NCBI GenBank assembly: GCA_964530555.1
Contig: CAZHBD010000009.1
Location: forward strand, 1-22,372
Direction: 5' to 3'
Source of the DNA: CAZHBD01 sp964530555
Lineage (GTDB): Bacteria > Patescibacteriota > Saccharimonadia > Saccharimonadales > AWTP1-31
DNA: 22,372 nucleotides
A program made the position numbers and the translations under genes. Positions 1 through 6,565 of the stretch are shown here, piece by piece; the first letter of the stretch is position 1, and each line of letters opens with the position of its first letter. The notes below the pieces were generated by a model that made no database searches, was not told the origin of the DNA, and saw only the letters and a list, made by a program, of their open reading frames with translations.

Positions 1-1
1 T

Positions 2-364
2 GTAGGCTTTAGTTTCTATAACACCGTCTATAACAAAGGGCGCTACCGCCGATCAACTTACAAGCCATGGATTTTCAAACTACGCGCCTTGCTCATAAAA
101 ATTCTGTGGCGGAAACCAAGCTTTATACACGAAATGCAAGCCGAGCCATGGGGACCAAAGAACATCTGGGACATGCCCGATAGCGAGCAGGCCAAGTCTA
201 TGAATAAAGACTTGCTGGCGCAAAATCTACTGCACTGCCAGCAATCGGGACTTGCTCCGATTGACCTGTGGGGCTTAGAGTGGTGGTATTGGCGCTCACA
301 ACAGGGCGACCAAGCGCTTGCTGAAGCAACATGTTCGTTTGCTCAGCCGAAGGAACTGCCATAG
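2..364 (+). CDS. C-terminal end of a cellulase-like TIM-barrel glycoside hydrolase (partial, 5' end outside window)
   Basis: The reading frame is open from base 2, so only the last 120 residues are present. The motif HEMQAEPWGP, followed about 50 residues later by DLWGLEWWYWR, looks like the end of a TIM-barrel glycosidase. The Glu in QAEPW fits the nucleophile at the tip of strand 7, and the Trp-rich WGLEWWYW segment fits strand 8. Related retaining glycosidases hydrolyse beta-linked glycans at or outside the cell surface, but the substrate cannot be told from this fragment. The fold and glycosidase role are inferred from motif similarity only. The 3' end overlaps the convergent gene on the other strand by 167 bases. 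Confidence 0.6.
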   Translation, partial: VGFSFYNTVYNKGRYRRSTYKPWIFKLRALLIKILWRKPSFIHEMQAEPWGPKNIWDMPDSEQAKSMNKDLLAQNLLHCQQSGLAPIDLWGLEWWYWRSQQGDQALAEATCSFAQPKELP

Positions 365-680
365 ATGGAAGGGATGGATTTTGATCAACGCAGCTGTTCA
401 GTTGCTGGGCACACTCTGCAGTACCATGCTCAGGCATTATTGGACCTGAAGCAATCTGAGCAGTCCGTTTTGGCGCCACTACGCCAGCAAGCAACATGCC
501 TACCGCACCCACCGACTGAAATGCTATAACCTCACGTAGATCACGAAAGTCTTCTGAATACCGTAGTAGGTGGGTCCAGGGGGTCATGACTATAATAAAA
601 CCACAAACACTAAGAAGCTGACTAAAGCCATTTCTTAATTCAGCTAACGTAGTTCTGGGATGCTGAAACTGTTTTTCCAT
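198..680 (-). CDS. Small membrane protein of unknown function
   Basis: This 160-aa reading frame starts at the ATG at 680 (MEKQFQHPRTT). I do not recognise a family. Residues about 20-38 and 60-75 are hydrophobic and could form two membrane segments; the Cys/Pro/Ser-rich C-terminal half is soluble in character. The start is supported by a promoter on the same strand: TTGCAA at 718-713, a 17-base spacer, and TATAAT at 695-690, with the ATG only 9 bases after the -10. The last 167 bases run antisense through the end of the upstream glycosidase gene, so the true C-terminus may be less constrained. An in-frame upstream start at 707 would place the -10 inside the gene, so I prefer 680. Confidence 0.5.
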   Translation of the reverse strand: MEKQFQHPRTTLAELRNGFSQLLSVCGFIIVMTPWTHLLRYSEDFRDLREVIAFQSVGAVGMLLAGVVAPKRTAQIASGPIMPEHGTAECAQQLNSCVDQNPSLPSMAVPSAEQTNMLLQQALGRPVVSANTTTLSPTGQSEQVPIAGSAVDFAPASLYS

Positions 681-689
681 AAGTGGCTT

Positions 690-740
690 ATTATAACACT
701 TATGCACTTTATTTGCAATACTCTCTTTTTCTTATACAAT
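690..740. promoter_or_regulatory. Back-to-back promoters sharing one palindromic -35 (TTGCAA)
   Basis: TTGCAA at 713-718 is its own reverse complement. On the minus strand it is followed after 17 bases by TATAAT (695-690) and the ATG at 680. On the plus strand it is followed after 16 bases by TACAAT (735-740) and the smpB ATG at 747. One hexamer can therefore serve as -35 in both directions. Both starts lie 6-9 bases after the -10, so both messages would be leaderless. Confidence 0.55.
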
Positions 741-746
741 TAAGAT

Positions 747-1208
747 ATGAAGAAACGCGGCAACCAGCCCAAAACTATTAGTAATCGTCGAGCACGACAT
801 GATTATTCGCTCGAGGACAGTTTTGTGGTGGGTTTGCAGCTAACTGGCAAGGAAACCAAGGCACTGCGTAGCGGGCACGGCCAACTACGCGGTGCCTATG
901 TCACCGTAAAAGATAACCAGCTTTGGCTCATCAATGCCACCATCTCTGGAATGCCTGGAATATCTATATCCGAGAGCGAGCAAACTCGTAGCCGCAAACT
1001 ACTTGCAAAACGACGCGAAATCGACAGTCTTATAGCAGCAAAGCAACAGGGCAGGACTATCGTGCCCCTGGAAATGCTGACGCAGGGTCGTTTTATCAAA
1101 CTGCGGATTGCTGCCGGCAAGGGTAAAAAACAGTACGATAAGCGTCAGACCCTCAAAGAGCGCGACGATTTGCGACGGTCTCAGCAGAGCTTAAGAAAAT
1201 TTGTTTAA
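747..1208 (+). CDS. smpB: SsrA-binding protein SmpB
   Basis: SmpB binds the tRNA-like domain of tmRNA and brings it to stalled ribosomes for trans-translation. The 153-aa length is normal. The family signature is complete: NRRARHDY near the N-terminus, LTGKETKALRSGHGQLR, the RSRKLLAKRREID block, and the C-terminal KGKKQYDKRQTLKERD segment followed by a basic tail. There is no Shine-Dalgarno sequence. TACAAT ends 6 bases before the ATG, so the message is probably leaderless. No tmRNA gene was recognised in this window. The gene is 43 bases upstream of the redox operon and in the same direction, so some read-through is possible. Confidence 0.95.
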   Translation: MKKRGNQPKTISNRRARHDYSLEDSFVVGLQLTGKETKALRSGHGQLRGAYVTVKDNQLWLINATISGMPGISISESEQTRSRKLLAKRREIDSLIAAKQQGRTIVPLEMLTQGRFIKLRIAAGKGKKQYDKRQTLKERDDLRRSQQSLRKFV

Positions 1209-1251
1209 ACTGCAACGGACAGTTACGATACAATGGGCAGCATAAGCATAT

Positions 1252-2623
1252 ATGAAAGTGTCTGAACTCTGGACGGTTCTCCGATATAAAATTGGCTGGG
1301 CCGTTATCATCCTCTTAACCGCTATCCCGACTTTGCGTGTCCTGACCGTCATGTCTAGCTACGCTTTCAAAGAGGGTTATAGCCTGCTTACGCTTCTTGG
1401 GGGTTGTGGCGGGTGTCGCTGGTTTAATGCTGTATGCACTCAACCTCATCTTGGCTGCACGTTTGCGTGTCATGGAAGACTACTTCGGCGGGCTCAATCG
1501 AATGTATATCGCTCATCACCTGAGCGGTGGAATTGCCCTCATACTACTGAGTTTTCATCCGCTGCTGTTGGCGTTTCGATACCTGATCAAGATCACGCCT
1601 CAAGCCTTCAATACCGCAGCCAAATTTTTGTGGCTCCATCCAATTAGCTTCTCCAGGCCAATAACAAATGATATGGCTATTAATTTTGGCATTGTCGCCA
1701 TTCTAGGCATGGTTGTGTTGCTAGTTATTACGTTTTTTGTGAGGTTGCCATATCGCCTCTGGCTGTTTACGCATAAGTTCCTTGGTGCTGCTTTTTTCTT
1801 CGCTTCGCTGCACGTGCTGTTCGTGTCAGGCAGCGTCTCAAGCGACGGCTTCTTGCGATGGTATTTGCTTTTTTGGTGCGCTGTAGGGCTCCTCGCTGCG
1901 GCCTATCGAACGCTCGGCGGCAGTATACTGATCCGTCATTACAATTACCGAGTTGAGCGAACGCGACTGGTCACAAAAGACGTCATTGAGCTATTGTTAT
2001 CGCCCGTTGATAAGCGCTTTGATTTCCAGCCAGGGCAGTTCATTTTCATACGTTTCAAATATAGCGGGGTAGACGGCATCACCACGGAGGCTCATCCGTT
2101 TTCTATCTCTTCAGCACCGAGCGATAGCTCGCTGCGCCTCAGCGTGAAAGCACTCGGCGACTACACCAAACAACTGCTGCAACTCAAACCCGGAGCCATC
2201 GCCGAGATCGAGGGGGCGTATGGCAAGTTCAGTTATCGCAACTATGACAACCCCAACCAAATTTGGATCGCCGGCGGCATTGGCATAACGCCATTCTTGT
2301 CGATGGCACGTAGTCTGCACGTCGAAAAAGCTATGAAGATTGACCTCTACTACAGTGTTAAGTCTGCCGAGGAGCTAGTAAATAAAGAGGAGCTGCAAGC
2401 AATTATGGGCAACTCTGGGCTGCATTTTCGGCTCATTCCATTTATTGCCGACAAACAAGGATTCTTGACCGCCGACTACGTCGAAACAACCAGCAAAGGT
2501 TTGGAAGGCAAGGATATTTACCTCTGTGGGCCACCACCAATGATGAAAAGCTTGCGTAAGCAGTTTACAATGAAGAAAATACCCAATTATCGGATTCACT
2601 CCGAAGAGTTTTCAATGACATGA
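1252..2623 (+). CDS. NOX/ferric-reductase-like transmembrane flavocytochrome (frameshifted at a G run)
   Basis: Read as one protein this is about 456 aa: a ferric-reductase-like six-helix membrane domain followed by FAD- and NAD(P)H-binding domains. Two helices carry paired heme-ligand histidines with NOX/FRE-type spacing: HHLSGGIALILLSFH (13 or 14 apart) and HKFLGAAFFFASLH (13 apart). The FAD part has QPGQFIFI and HPFSISSAPS. The pyridine-nucleotide part has IAGGIGITPF and YLCGPPPMM. The expected reaction is NAD(P)H to FAD to two hemes to an acceptor outside the membrane. The first 49 codons (MKVSELWTVLRYK...SLLTLLG) are in one frame and the rest in the next. The switch is at GGGGG (1399-1403), where removing one G restores LLGVVAGVAGLML. 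A TTG at 1397 could start a shorter 408-aa form that lacks the first helix. The stop overlaps the next gene as ATGA. Confidence 0.85.
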
Positions 2624-3396
2624 TACAGCTTACAAAATTCAAGTTAGACTGGTCGCTCCAAAACTTTGTAGCCGTCGCCTTAGTTTCAACAACCTTGGGC
2701 TTTTTACTGATTGTCGGCATCGGCTTCACGGTAGGCAAGAAGCATAGCGATACGACAGCCCCTACGACGAGCTCATCAACGGCAAGCAACAGCCCGCTCA
2801 CAAGCTACGAATGGAAGACCGAAGAGAAGGCAAGCACTAAAAACGACCAGACTGCAACTAAGAATGGTAGCTCTAGTAACGCGAGCAGCAATGCTTCAGC
2901 GAGCAACGCAACAAGCTCTAACACCAGTAACAACTCAACCAAACCGACTACGGCTACGGGAGGCTCCAGTGGGGGTACGTCATCTGGGGGCGGATCAAGC
3001 GGTGGGGCAACCTCAGGTGGCGGCTCTTCTGGTGGATCGGGCGGCGGCAGCTCAGGCGGCGGGACCACTCCACCACCTCCACCACCAACCTACTGCAGCG
3101 GACAAACACCGTGCTACGGGCCAAGCGACCTTGCCTCACACAGTAGTACTAGTGGGGCCTGTTGGGGGCGAAACCTCAGCTGGGTTATTGACCTTCAACA
3201 GTTCAAACCAAACCATCCAGGACCTAGCTCAGTTATCGCTACAGCCCAGACCTGTGGGCAAGATGTCCACAATATCCTGGCTGGTTCAGCAAGCTCAAAC
3301 AGCCAAACCCATCGACACAATTCTTCAACGATAAACAACACCTCAAGCTGGGCAGGTGCGGCAAAAATTGGATATTATGATGCCAACAAACCATAA
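2620..3396 (+). CDS. Membrane-anchored extracytoplasmic cytochrome b5-like protein
   Basis: The 258-aa protein has one N-terminal membrane segment (about residues 14-40), then a Ser/Thr/Asn-rich stalk, a Gly/Ser-rich stretch (about 112-150) and a run of six prolines. It ends in a small domain of about 80 residues. That domain (DLASHSSTSGACW...VIDLQQFKPNHPGPSSVI...CGQDVHNIL...THRHN) matches the cytochrome b5 pattern. His199 in NHPGP and His231 or His233 in THRHN would be the axial heme ligands. The Gly usually following HPG is Pro here, and two or more Cys pairs could form disulfides. It is translationally coupled to the flavocytochrome (ATGA overlap), so a role accepting electrons from it on the outer face is likely. 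The b5 call is from motifs only. Confidence 0.75.
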   Translation: MIQLTKFKLDWSLQNFVAVALVSTTLGFLLIVGIGFTVGKKHSDTTAPTTSSSTASNSPLTSYEWKTEEKASTKNDQTATKNGSSSNASSNASASNATSSNTSNNSTKPTTATGGSSGGTSSGGGSSGGATSGGGSSGGSGGGSSGGGTTPPPPPPTYCSGQTPCYGPSDLASHSSTSGACWGRNLSWVIDLQQFKPNHPGPSSVIATAQTCGQDVHNILAGSASSNSQTHRHNSSTINNTSSWAGAAKIGYYDANKP

Positions 3397-3423
3397 GTGC
3401 TACACTACATAGAAAGAGGAGAT

Positions 3424-3951
3424 ATGGCTCGTCGTAAACAAATCACCAAACACGCTCATCACAAAAGGTTTTTTGCTGGTGGAGTGGCCTCTTTCTTTTT
3501 GACTGGGTTAGCTTTGGGCGGCGTATACCTGCTCAATGTATCGCATGATGGTGCCTTTGCCAGCAAAGTGCATGTGTTCTCGGCAGGGCAGACAATTAGC
3601 AATGCCTACTACGATGTGCGAATTGATCAAGCCAGCCGTTCAGCTGGCAACTCGCACGGACTCAAGCCACACGACGGCAAGGAGTTCTTGGTAGTTAACT
3701 TGTTTGTCAAAAATAAATCCTCGCGCTCAACAGAAGTATTCCCAGCCACCCAAAGCTATATCAAAGACAGTTCGGGCCAGACCTATAATCTTGGTGTTTC
3801 CGAAACCTCCCAGCAGTTTCAAGCCGGCGACTTGGCACCTGGCGATCAGGTAAAGGGGAATGTAGTCTACGAGATCCCCAAGGGGCTCAAAAACCCGCTC
3901 TTTTACCTTGAAGGTCTGGCCGACAAACCACTAATCGTAAAGCTTCCGTAA
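3424..3951 (+). CDS. Membrane-anchored DUF4352-like protein
   Basis: This is a 175-aa protein: a basic N-terminus, one membrane anchor (about residues 17-37) and an Ig-like extracytoplasmic domain. The pattern GKEFLVVNLFVKNKSSRSTEV...YIKDSSGQTYNL...LAPGDQVKGNVVYEIPKG fits DUF4352, a beta-sandwich found in many Gram-positive and CPR surface proteins; its biochemical role is not known. I chose ATG 3424 because GAGGAG precedes it. An in-frame GTG at 3397 is possible but has no ribosome site. It sits third in the redox operon, 27 bases after the cytochrome gene, and its stop overlaps the next start (TAATG). A scaffold or chaperone role for the surface redox proteins is only a guess. Confidence 0.75.
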   Translation: MARRKQITKHAHHKRFFAGGVASFFLTGLALGGVYLLNVSHDGAFASKVHVFSAGQTISNAYYDVRIDQASRSAGNSHGLKPHDGKEFLVVNLFVKNKSSRSTEVFPATQSYIKDSSGQTYNLGVSETSQQFQAGDLAPGDQVKGNVVYEIPKGLKNPLFYLEGLADKPLIVKLP

Positions 3952-4058
3952 TGGCTACGCACAGCACCTCAAAAGCCCTCCATCGTTCAGTCACTATCGC
4001 ACTTTTGACTGTTGTTATTATCTTGGCGGTTATTTACCTCGTAGCCTTGCTCAAGTGA
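3951..4058 (+). CDS. 35-residue single-pass membrane peptide
   Basis: A short frame encodes MATHSTSKALHRSVTIAL followed by a strongly hydrophobic stretch and ends LVALLK. Residues about 13-34 would form one membrane helix with a short basic N-terminal tail. Its ATG overlaps the stop of the DUF4352 gene (TAATG) and its stop overlaps the start of the voltage-sensor gene (TGATG). This double overlap is the main evidence that it is translated. It may be a subunit or stabiliser of one of the operon's membrane proteins; nothing in the sequence identifies a family. Confidence 0.55.
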   Translation: MATHSTSKALHRSVTIALLTVVIILAVIYLVALLK

Positions 4059-4423
4059 TGCGTAAGATCAAACGGACACCAGTGTGGCTAATCGTGAAGG
4101 AACTAGTCTTTGGTGCACTCGCCCTTCTCAGTACTGCGACTGTTTTGTACGATTGGTTAGGTAATCCGAGCGAAATAACGCGCCGTACTCTAGATACCAT
4201 CGATTTTGTCATAGCATGTTTGTTCCTTTTTGACTTTGCTGTTGAGCTTTACCTCAGCAAAACACGCTGGCGCTACTTCAAACGCAACTGGTACTTTCTG
4301 CTGGCCGCCATACCATTTAGCGATGCGGTGACAGACAGCTTGCGCGGCTTACGCGTTCTCCGGGTAGTGCGTATCATACGGGCAGGTGAGCATCTCGACT
4401 ACGGCCTCATTACCAAGAAATAA
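4058..4423 (+). CDS. Stand-alone voltage-sensor-like (S1-S4) membrane protein without a pore domain
   Basis: The 121-aa protein has four predicted membrane segments matching the voltage-sensing domain of ion channels. S1 is about residues 11-33. S2 is about 48-66 and contains FAVE, the Phe-x-x-Glu of the charge-transfer centre. S3 is about 76-90 (NWYFLLAAIPF). S4 is LRGLRVLRVVRIIR with five arginines exactly every third residue (R96, R99, R102, R105, R108). The protein stops 13 residues after S4, and the following DNA holds a promoter and a tRNA, so no S5-pore-S6 follows. The usual S3 Asp is Phe80. Known pore-less sensors include the Hv1 proton channel; whether this one conducts anything is unknown. 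ATG 4058 overlaps the preceding stop. A GTG at 4055 is less likely. Confidence 0.75.
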   Translation: MRKIKRTPVWLIVKELVFGALALLSTATVLYDWLGNPSEITRRTLDTIDFVIACLFLFDFAVELYLSKTRWRYFKRNWYFLLAAIPFSDAVTDSLRGLRVLRVVRIIRAGEHLDYGLITKK

Positions 4424-4452
4424 TTGCCTAGATCAGGGGTATACCGTATAAT

Positions 4453-4481
4453 TTGACAGTTGCTTTTTTGCAAAGTACTTT
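4453..4481 (+). promoter_or_regulatory. Probable promoter of tRNA-Asn
   Basis: TTGACA (4453-4458), a 17-base spacer and TACTTT (4476-4481) lie 73 bases before the tRNA. Confidence 0.55.
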
Positions 4482-4489
4482 AATTGTTA

Positions 4490-4509
4490 TTCTTCTCAAC
4501 CGAGAAGAA
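4490..4509 (+). other. Perfect 8-bp stem-loop in the tRNA-Asn 5' leader
   Basis: TTCTTCTC, loop AACC, GAGAAGAA. It has no following T run, so it is more likely a leader structure of the pre-tRNA than a terminator. Confidence 0.4.
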
Positions 4510-4554
4510 GCAAGCTTCGTCTGTTCTTTACTTCAAAGAGCAGCGGAGCAATAT

Positions 4555-4629
4555 TCCGGGGTAGCTCAGCGGTAGAGCGGGTGGCTGTTAACCACTAGGT
4601 CGAAGGTTCGAATCCTTTCCCCGGAGCCA
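4555..4629 (+). tRNA. tRNA-Asn(GTT)
   Basis: The cloverleaf is complete: acceptor TCCGGGG/CCCCGGA, a D arm GCTC...GAGC, an anticodon arm GGTGG-CTGTTAA-CCACT giving anticodon GTT, a T arm GAAGG-TTCGAAT-CCTTT, discriminator G and an encoded CCA end. Anticodon GTT reads AAC and AAU (asparagine). Its 3' end (CGGAGCCA plus the following bases) is duplicated downstream at 8040 and resembles the core found at several other boundaries. The gene therefore marks the left edge of the accessory region. Confidence 0.97.
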
Positions 4630-4648
4630 ATAGTATATATGTAACAAG

Positions 4649-4684
4649 AAGTCCAAGAAGCATATGCGCTACTTGGGCTTTTTG
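4649..4684 (+). terminator. Terminator after tRNA-Asn
   Basis: AAGTCCAAG (4649-4657) pairs with CTTGGGCTT (4672-4680), nine pairs with one G-T, followed by a T run. It is 84% identical to the hairpin region after 8040. The next gene's -10 (CATAAT) lies just downstream. Confidence 0.8.
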
Positions 4685-4692
4685 TTTTGTGA

Positions 4693-4698
4693 CATAAT
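4693..4698 (+). promoter_or_regulatory. -10 element CATAAT for the four-gene unit
   Basis: CATAAT ends 6 bases before the ATG at 4705, the spacing seen throughout the window. No clear -35 is visible; TTGGGC in the terminator stem is 14 bases upstream. Confidence 0.5.
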
Positions 4699-4704
4699 AC
4701 TGAT

Positions 4705-5646
4705 ATGAAACTAAAGCACTTGGTTTGTATAGACTTTAATGGTGGAGAGTTAGAAGACAATTATTTAAAAGAGTTGGATGAACTCGTTGAAAAACGAACG
4801 CGATCAGACCTTTCAGTCGCAGTCAGTGAACACACTGATGCAGACGGTATTTTGGTAAAACTTGGTGCAAAGTTTGGCAAAGAGCAGATTGATAAGTTTC
4901 CTAACCTGAAATATATTGGCATGCTTGGTACCGGCTACGGGGGCATCGATACTGCGTACGCAGCAAGCAAAGGAATAACGGTTACGAATATTGCCGACTA
5001 TGCCACCGGAGCTGTAGCGGAGTTTACCTTTGGTGTCTTAATCGAATGGTGCCGTGGTCTTGCTAGAGCAATGGGACTAGCTTGGGATGGTACATATGAA
5101 GACGACGAACATCCAGGCATGGAAATCAAAGGCAAAAAGTTTGGTGTTATTGGCCTCGGTGACATTGGCTTACGCACTGCCGAACTAGCTCAGGCGTTTG
5201 GCTGTGAGGTTTCATACTGGTCACGCAACCGCAAAAAGGACGCCGAGACAAAAGGCATTAAGTATCAGGAACTAGATGATTTACTTGCTGAGTCAGACAT
5301 CGTCACCCTGAACCTTGCACTTAATAACGAGACCGAGGGCATCATCAATGCGGACAGAATTGCAAAATTAAAGGCTAATTCGATTTTTATCAACCCCAGT
5401 CCTATGGAGCTTGTAGATTTTGAAGCATTGGTAGCGCGCCTTCAGAAACAAGAAATTGTCTTTATGCTCGACCATAGCGACGAGATGACCAAAGAGCAGC
5501 TCGAAATGATAAAACCGCTCAATACCTGTAGGGTATATCCGGCCATCGCCTACTTAACACGAGAGGCAAGCCAACTTAAGAAGCGTATTTACGTTAATAA
5601 TATCAAGAACTTCCTTGTTGGGAAGCCAACAAATAAGGTCAACTAA
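4705..5646 (+). CDS. D-2-hydroxyacid dehydrogenase-like protein lacking catalytic residues
   Basis: This 313-aa protein has the fold of NAD-dependent D-isomer-specific 2-hydroxyacid dehydrogenases. It has the substrate-domain GTGYGGID motif, the Rossmann GLGDIG motif in FGVIGLGDIGLRTAE, and a C-terminal AIAYLTREA helix. Aligned by eye with the family, the catalytic Arg (INTARGGLVD) is replaced (INPSPMELVD, Arg to Pro). The catalytic His of TPHIAY is Ala (YPAIAY), and the Glu of LDVFE is Asp. NAD binding may be kept while dehydrogenation is probably lost. The gene starts a four-gene unit with overlapping or touching frames and shares its stop with the next start (TAATG). It may be a regulatory or structural partner of the paralogue beside it, or an enzyme of changed chemistry. 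Confidence 0.85.
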   Translation: MKLKHLVCIDFNGGELEDNYLKELDELVEKRTRSDLSVAVSEHTDADGILVKLGAKFGKEQIDKFPNLKYIGMLGTGYGGIDTAYAASKGITVTNIADYATGAVAEFTFGVLIEWCRGLARAMGLAWDGTYEDDEHPGMEIKGKKFGVIGLGDIGLRTAELAQAFGCEVSYWSRNRKKDAETKGIKYQELDDLLAESDIVTLNLALNNETEGIINADRIAKLKANSIFINPSPMELVDFEALVARLQKQEIVFMLDHSDEMTKEQLEMIKPLNTCRVYPAIAYLTREASQLKKRIYVNNIKNFLVGKPTNKVN

Positions 5647-6563
5647 TGCCCAAAATTGTAGTCACAAACGATCAGCACTTTACCGAAGAACAGAAAAAAC
5701 GACTTGAAGCACTCGGTGATGTTACCTATTTTGAAAAGTACCCTGAAGACGGAGCAGAGTATCTTGAGCGTGTTAAGGGCGCAGATATTATTTGCTCGGG
5801 TACCGCCGGGCTACAAGAAGCCTATGCAGAGTTGAAAGACGTATATATTACCGTAGGATTTGTTAGTGTTGCATTTGTAGATACAGAAGTTATGCGCAAG
5901 AATGGTGTAACAATCTCAAATGCACCAGGAGCAAATCGGCACGCCGTGTCTGAATGGATTATATGGGCAATACTCAACTTACTTCGGCAGTTCCATACTG
6001 CGTTAAATCGTACAGAAAGCTATCGAACTGGCGGTAACTTGCCACCACTCACCGAAAGTTTAGCCGACAAGAAGCTTGTCATCCTAGGTGCAGGAAACGT
6101 TGGACGTCAATTAGGTAAACTTGCTGGGGCCTTCGAAATGAAGGTTACGTACTTCAAACGTGGAGAAGATTTAAGTGATAGTGTTAAGGATGCAGATGTC
6201 ATTGTGGATACACTCAGCAGTAATCCAAGTACACAACAAATTCTCGACAAAGTCTTTTTCTCAAACCTCAAAAAGGGAACTTACTTTGTCAGTGTAACTC
6301 GCGCAGAAATCGCTGACCAAGACGCACTGCTACAAGCACTCGATGATGGAATCTTGGCAGGTGTCGCAACCGATTGTGGTGGCGTACTGGTCGGTGATAC
6401 ACAAGACCCCCTCTACAAAAAACTTATTGCCCATCCAAAAGTAATTGCCACGCCTCATATCTCATGGAGTGCAAGCAAAAGCCTACAAACCGGTAATGAC
6501 ATCATGATAGATAACGTGGAAGCGTTTATTAATGGTAAGCCGCGGAATGTAGTAGAAGGCTAA
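5646..6563 (+). CDS. D-2-hydroxyacid dehydrogenase family protein
   Basis: This 305-aa protein is a second member of the D-2-hydroxyacid dehydrogenase family and a distant paralogue of the preceding gene. The Rossmann motif is LVILGAGNVGRQLG. The catalytic Arg is kept in SVTRAEIAD and the His in IATPHISW. The position of the usual Glu (LDVFEPE) reads ATDCGGV, so the acid residue that polarises the His seems absent. Members reduce 2-keto acids or oxidise D-2-hydroxy acids with NAD(P); the substrate is not readable here. It overlaps the previous stop by one base and is followed after two bases by the hydrolase gene. A heterodimer with the first gene is plausible because the family is dimeric. 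Confidence 0.88.
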   Translation: MPKIVVTNDQHFTEEQKKRLEALGDVTYFEKYPEDGAEYLERVKGADIICSGTAGLQEAYAELKDVYITVGFVSVAFVDTEVMRKNGVTISNAPGANRHAVSEWIIWAILNLLRQFHTALNRTESYRTGGNLPPLTESLADKKLVILGAGNVGRQLGKLAGAFEMKVTYFKRGEDLSDSVKDADVIVDTLSSNPSTQQILDKVFFSNLKKGTYFVSVTRAEIADQDALLQALDDGILAGVATDCGGVLVGDTQDPLYKKLIAHPKVIATPHISWSASKSLQTGNDIMIDNVEAFINGKPRNVVEG

Positions 6564-6565
6564 CG

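Noticed and set aside
896..1120. Minus-strand 74-codon frame inside smpB
   Set aside because: It lies entirely within a certain gene and has no promoter or motif.
2805..3068. Open frames on both strands inside the cytochrome b5 gene, including a Pro-rich one on the minus strand
   Set aside because: They are by-products of the Ser/Gly/Pro low-complexity stalk; the plus frame is coupled to its neighbours and carries the domain.
4425..4554. A missing pore domain continuing the voltage-sensor frame after 4423
   Set aside because: No frame in this stretch encodes S5/pore/S6-like sequence; it holds the tRNA promoter and leader.
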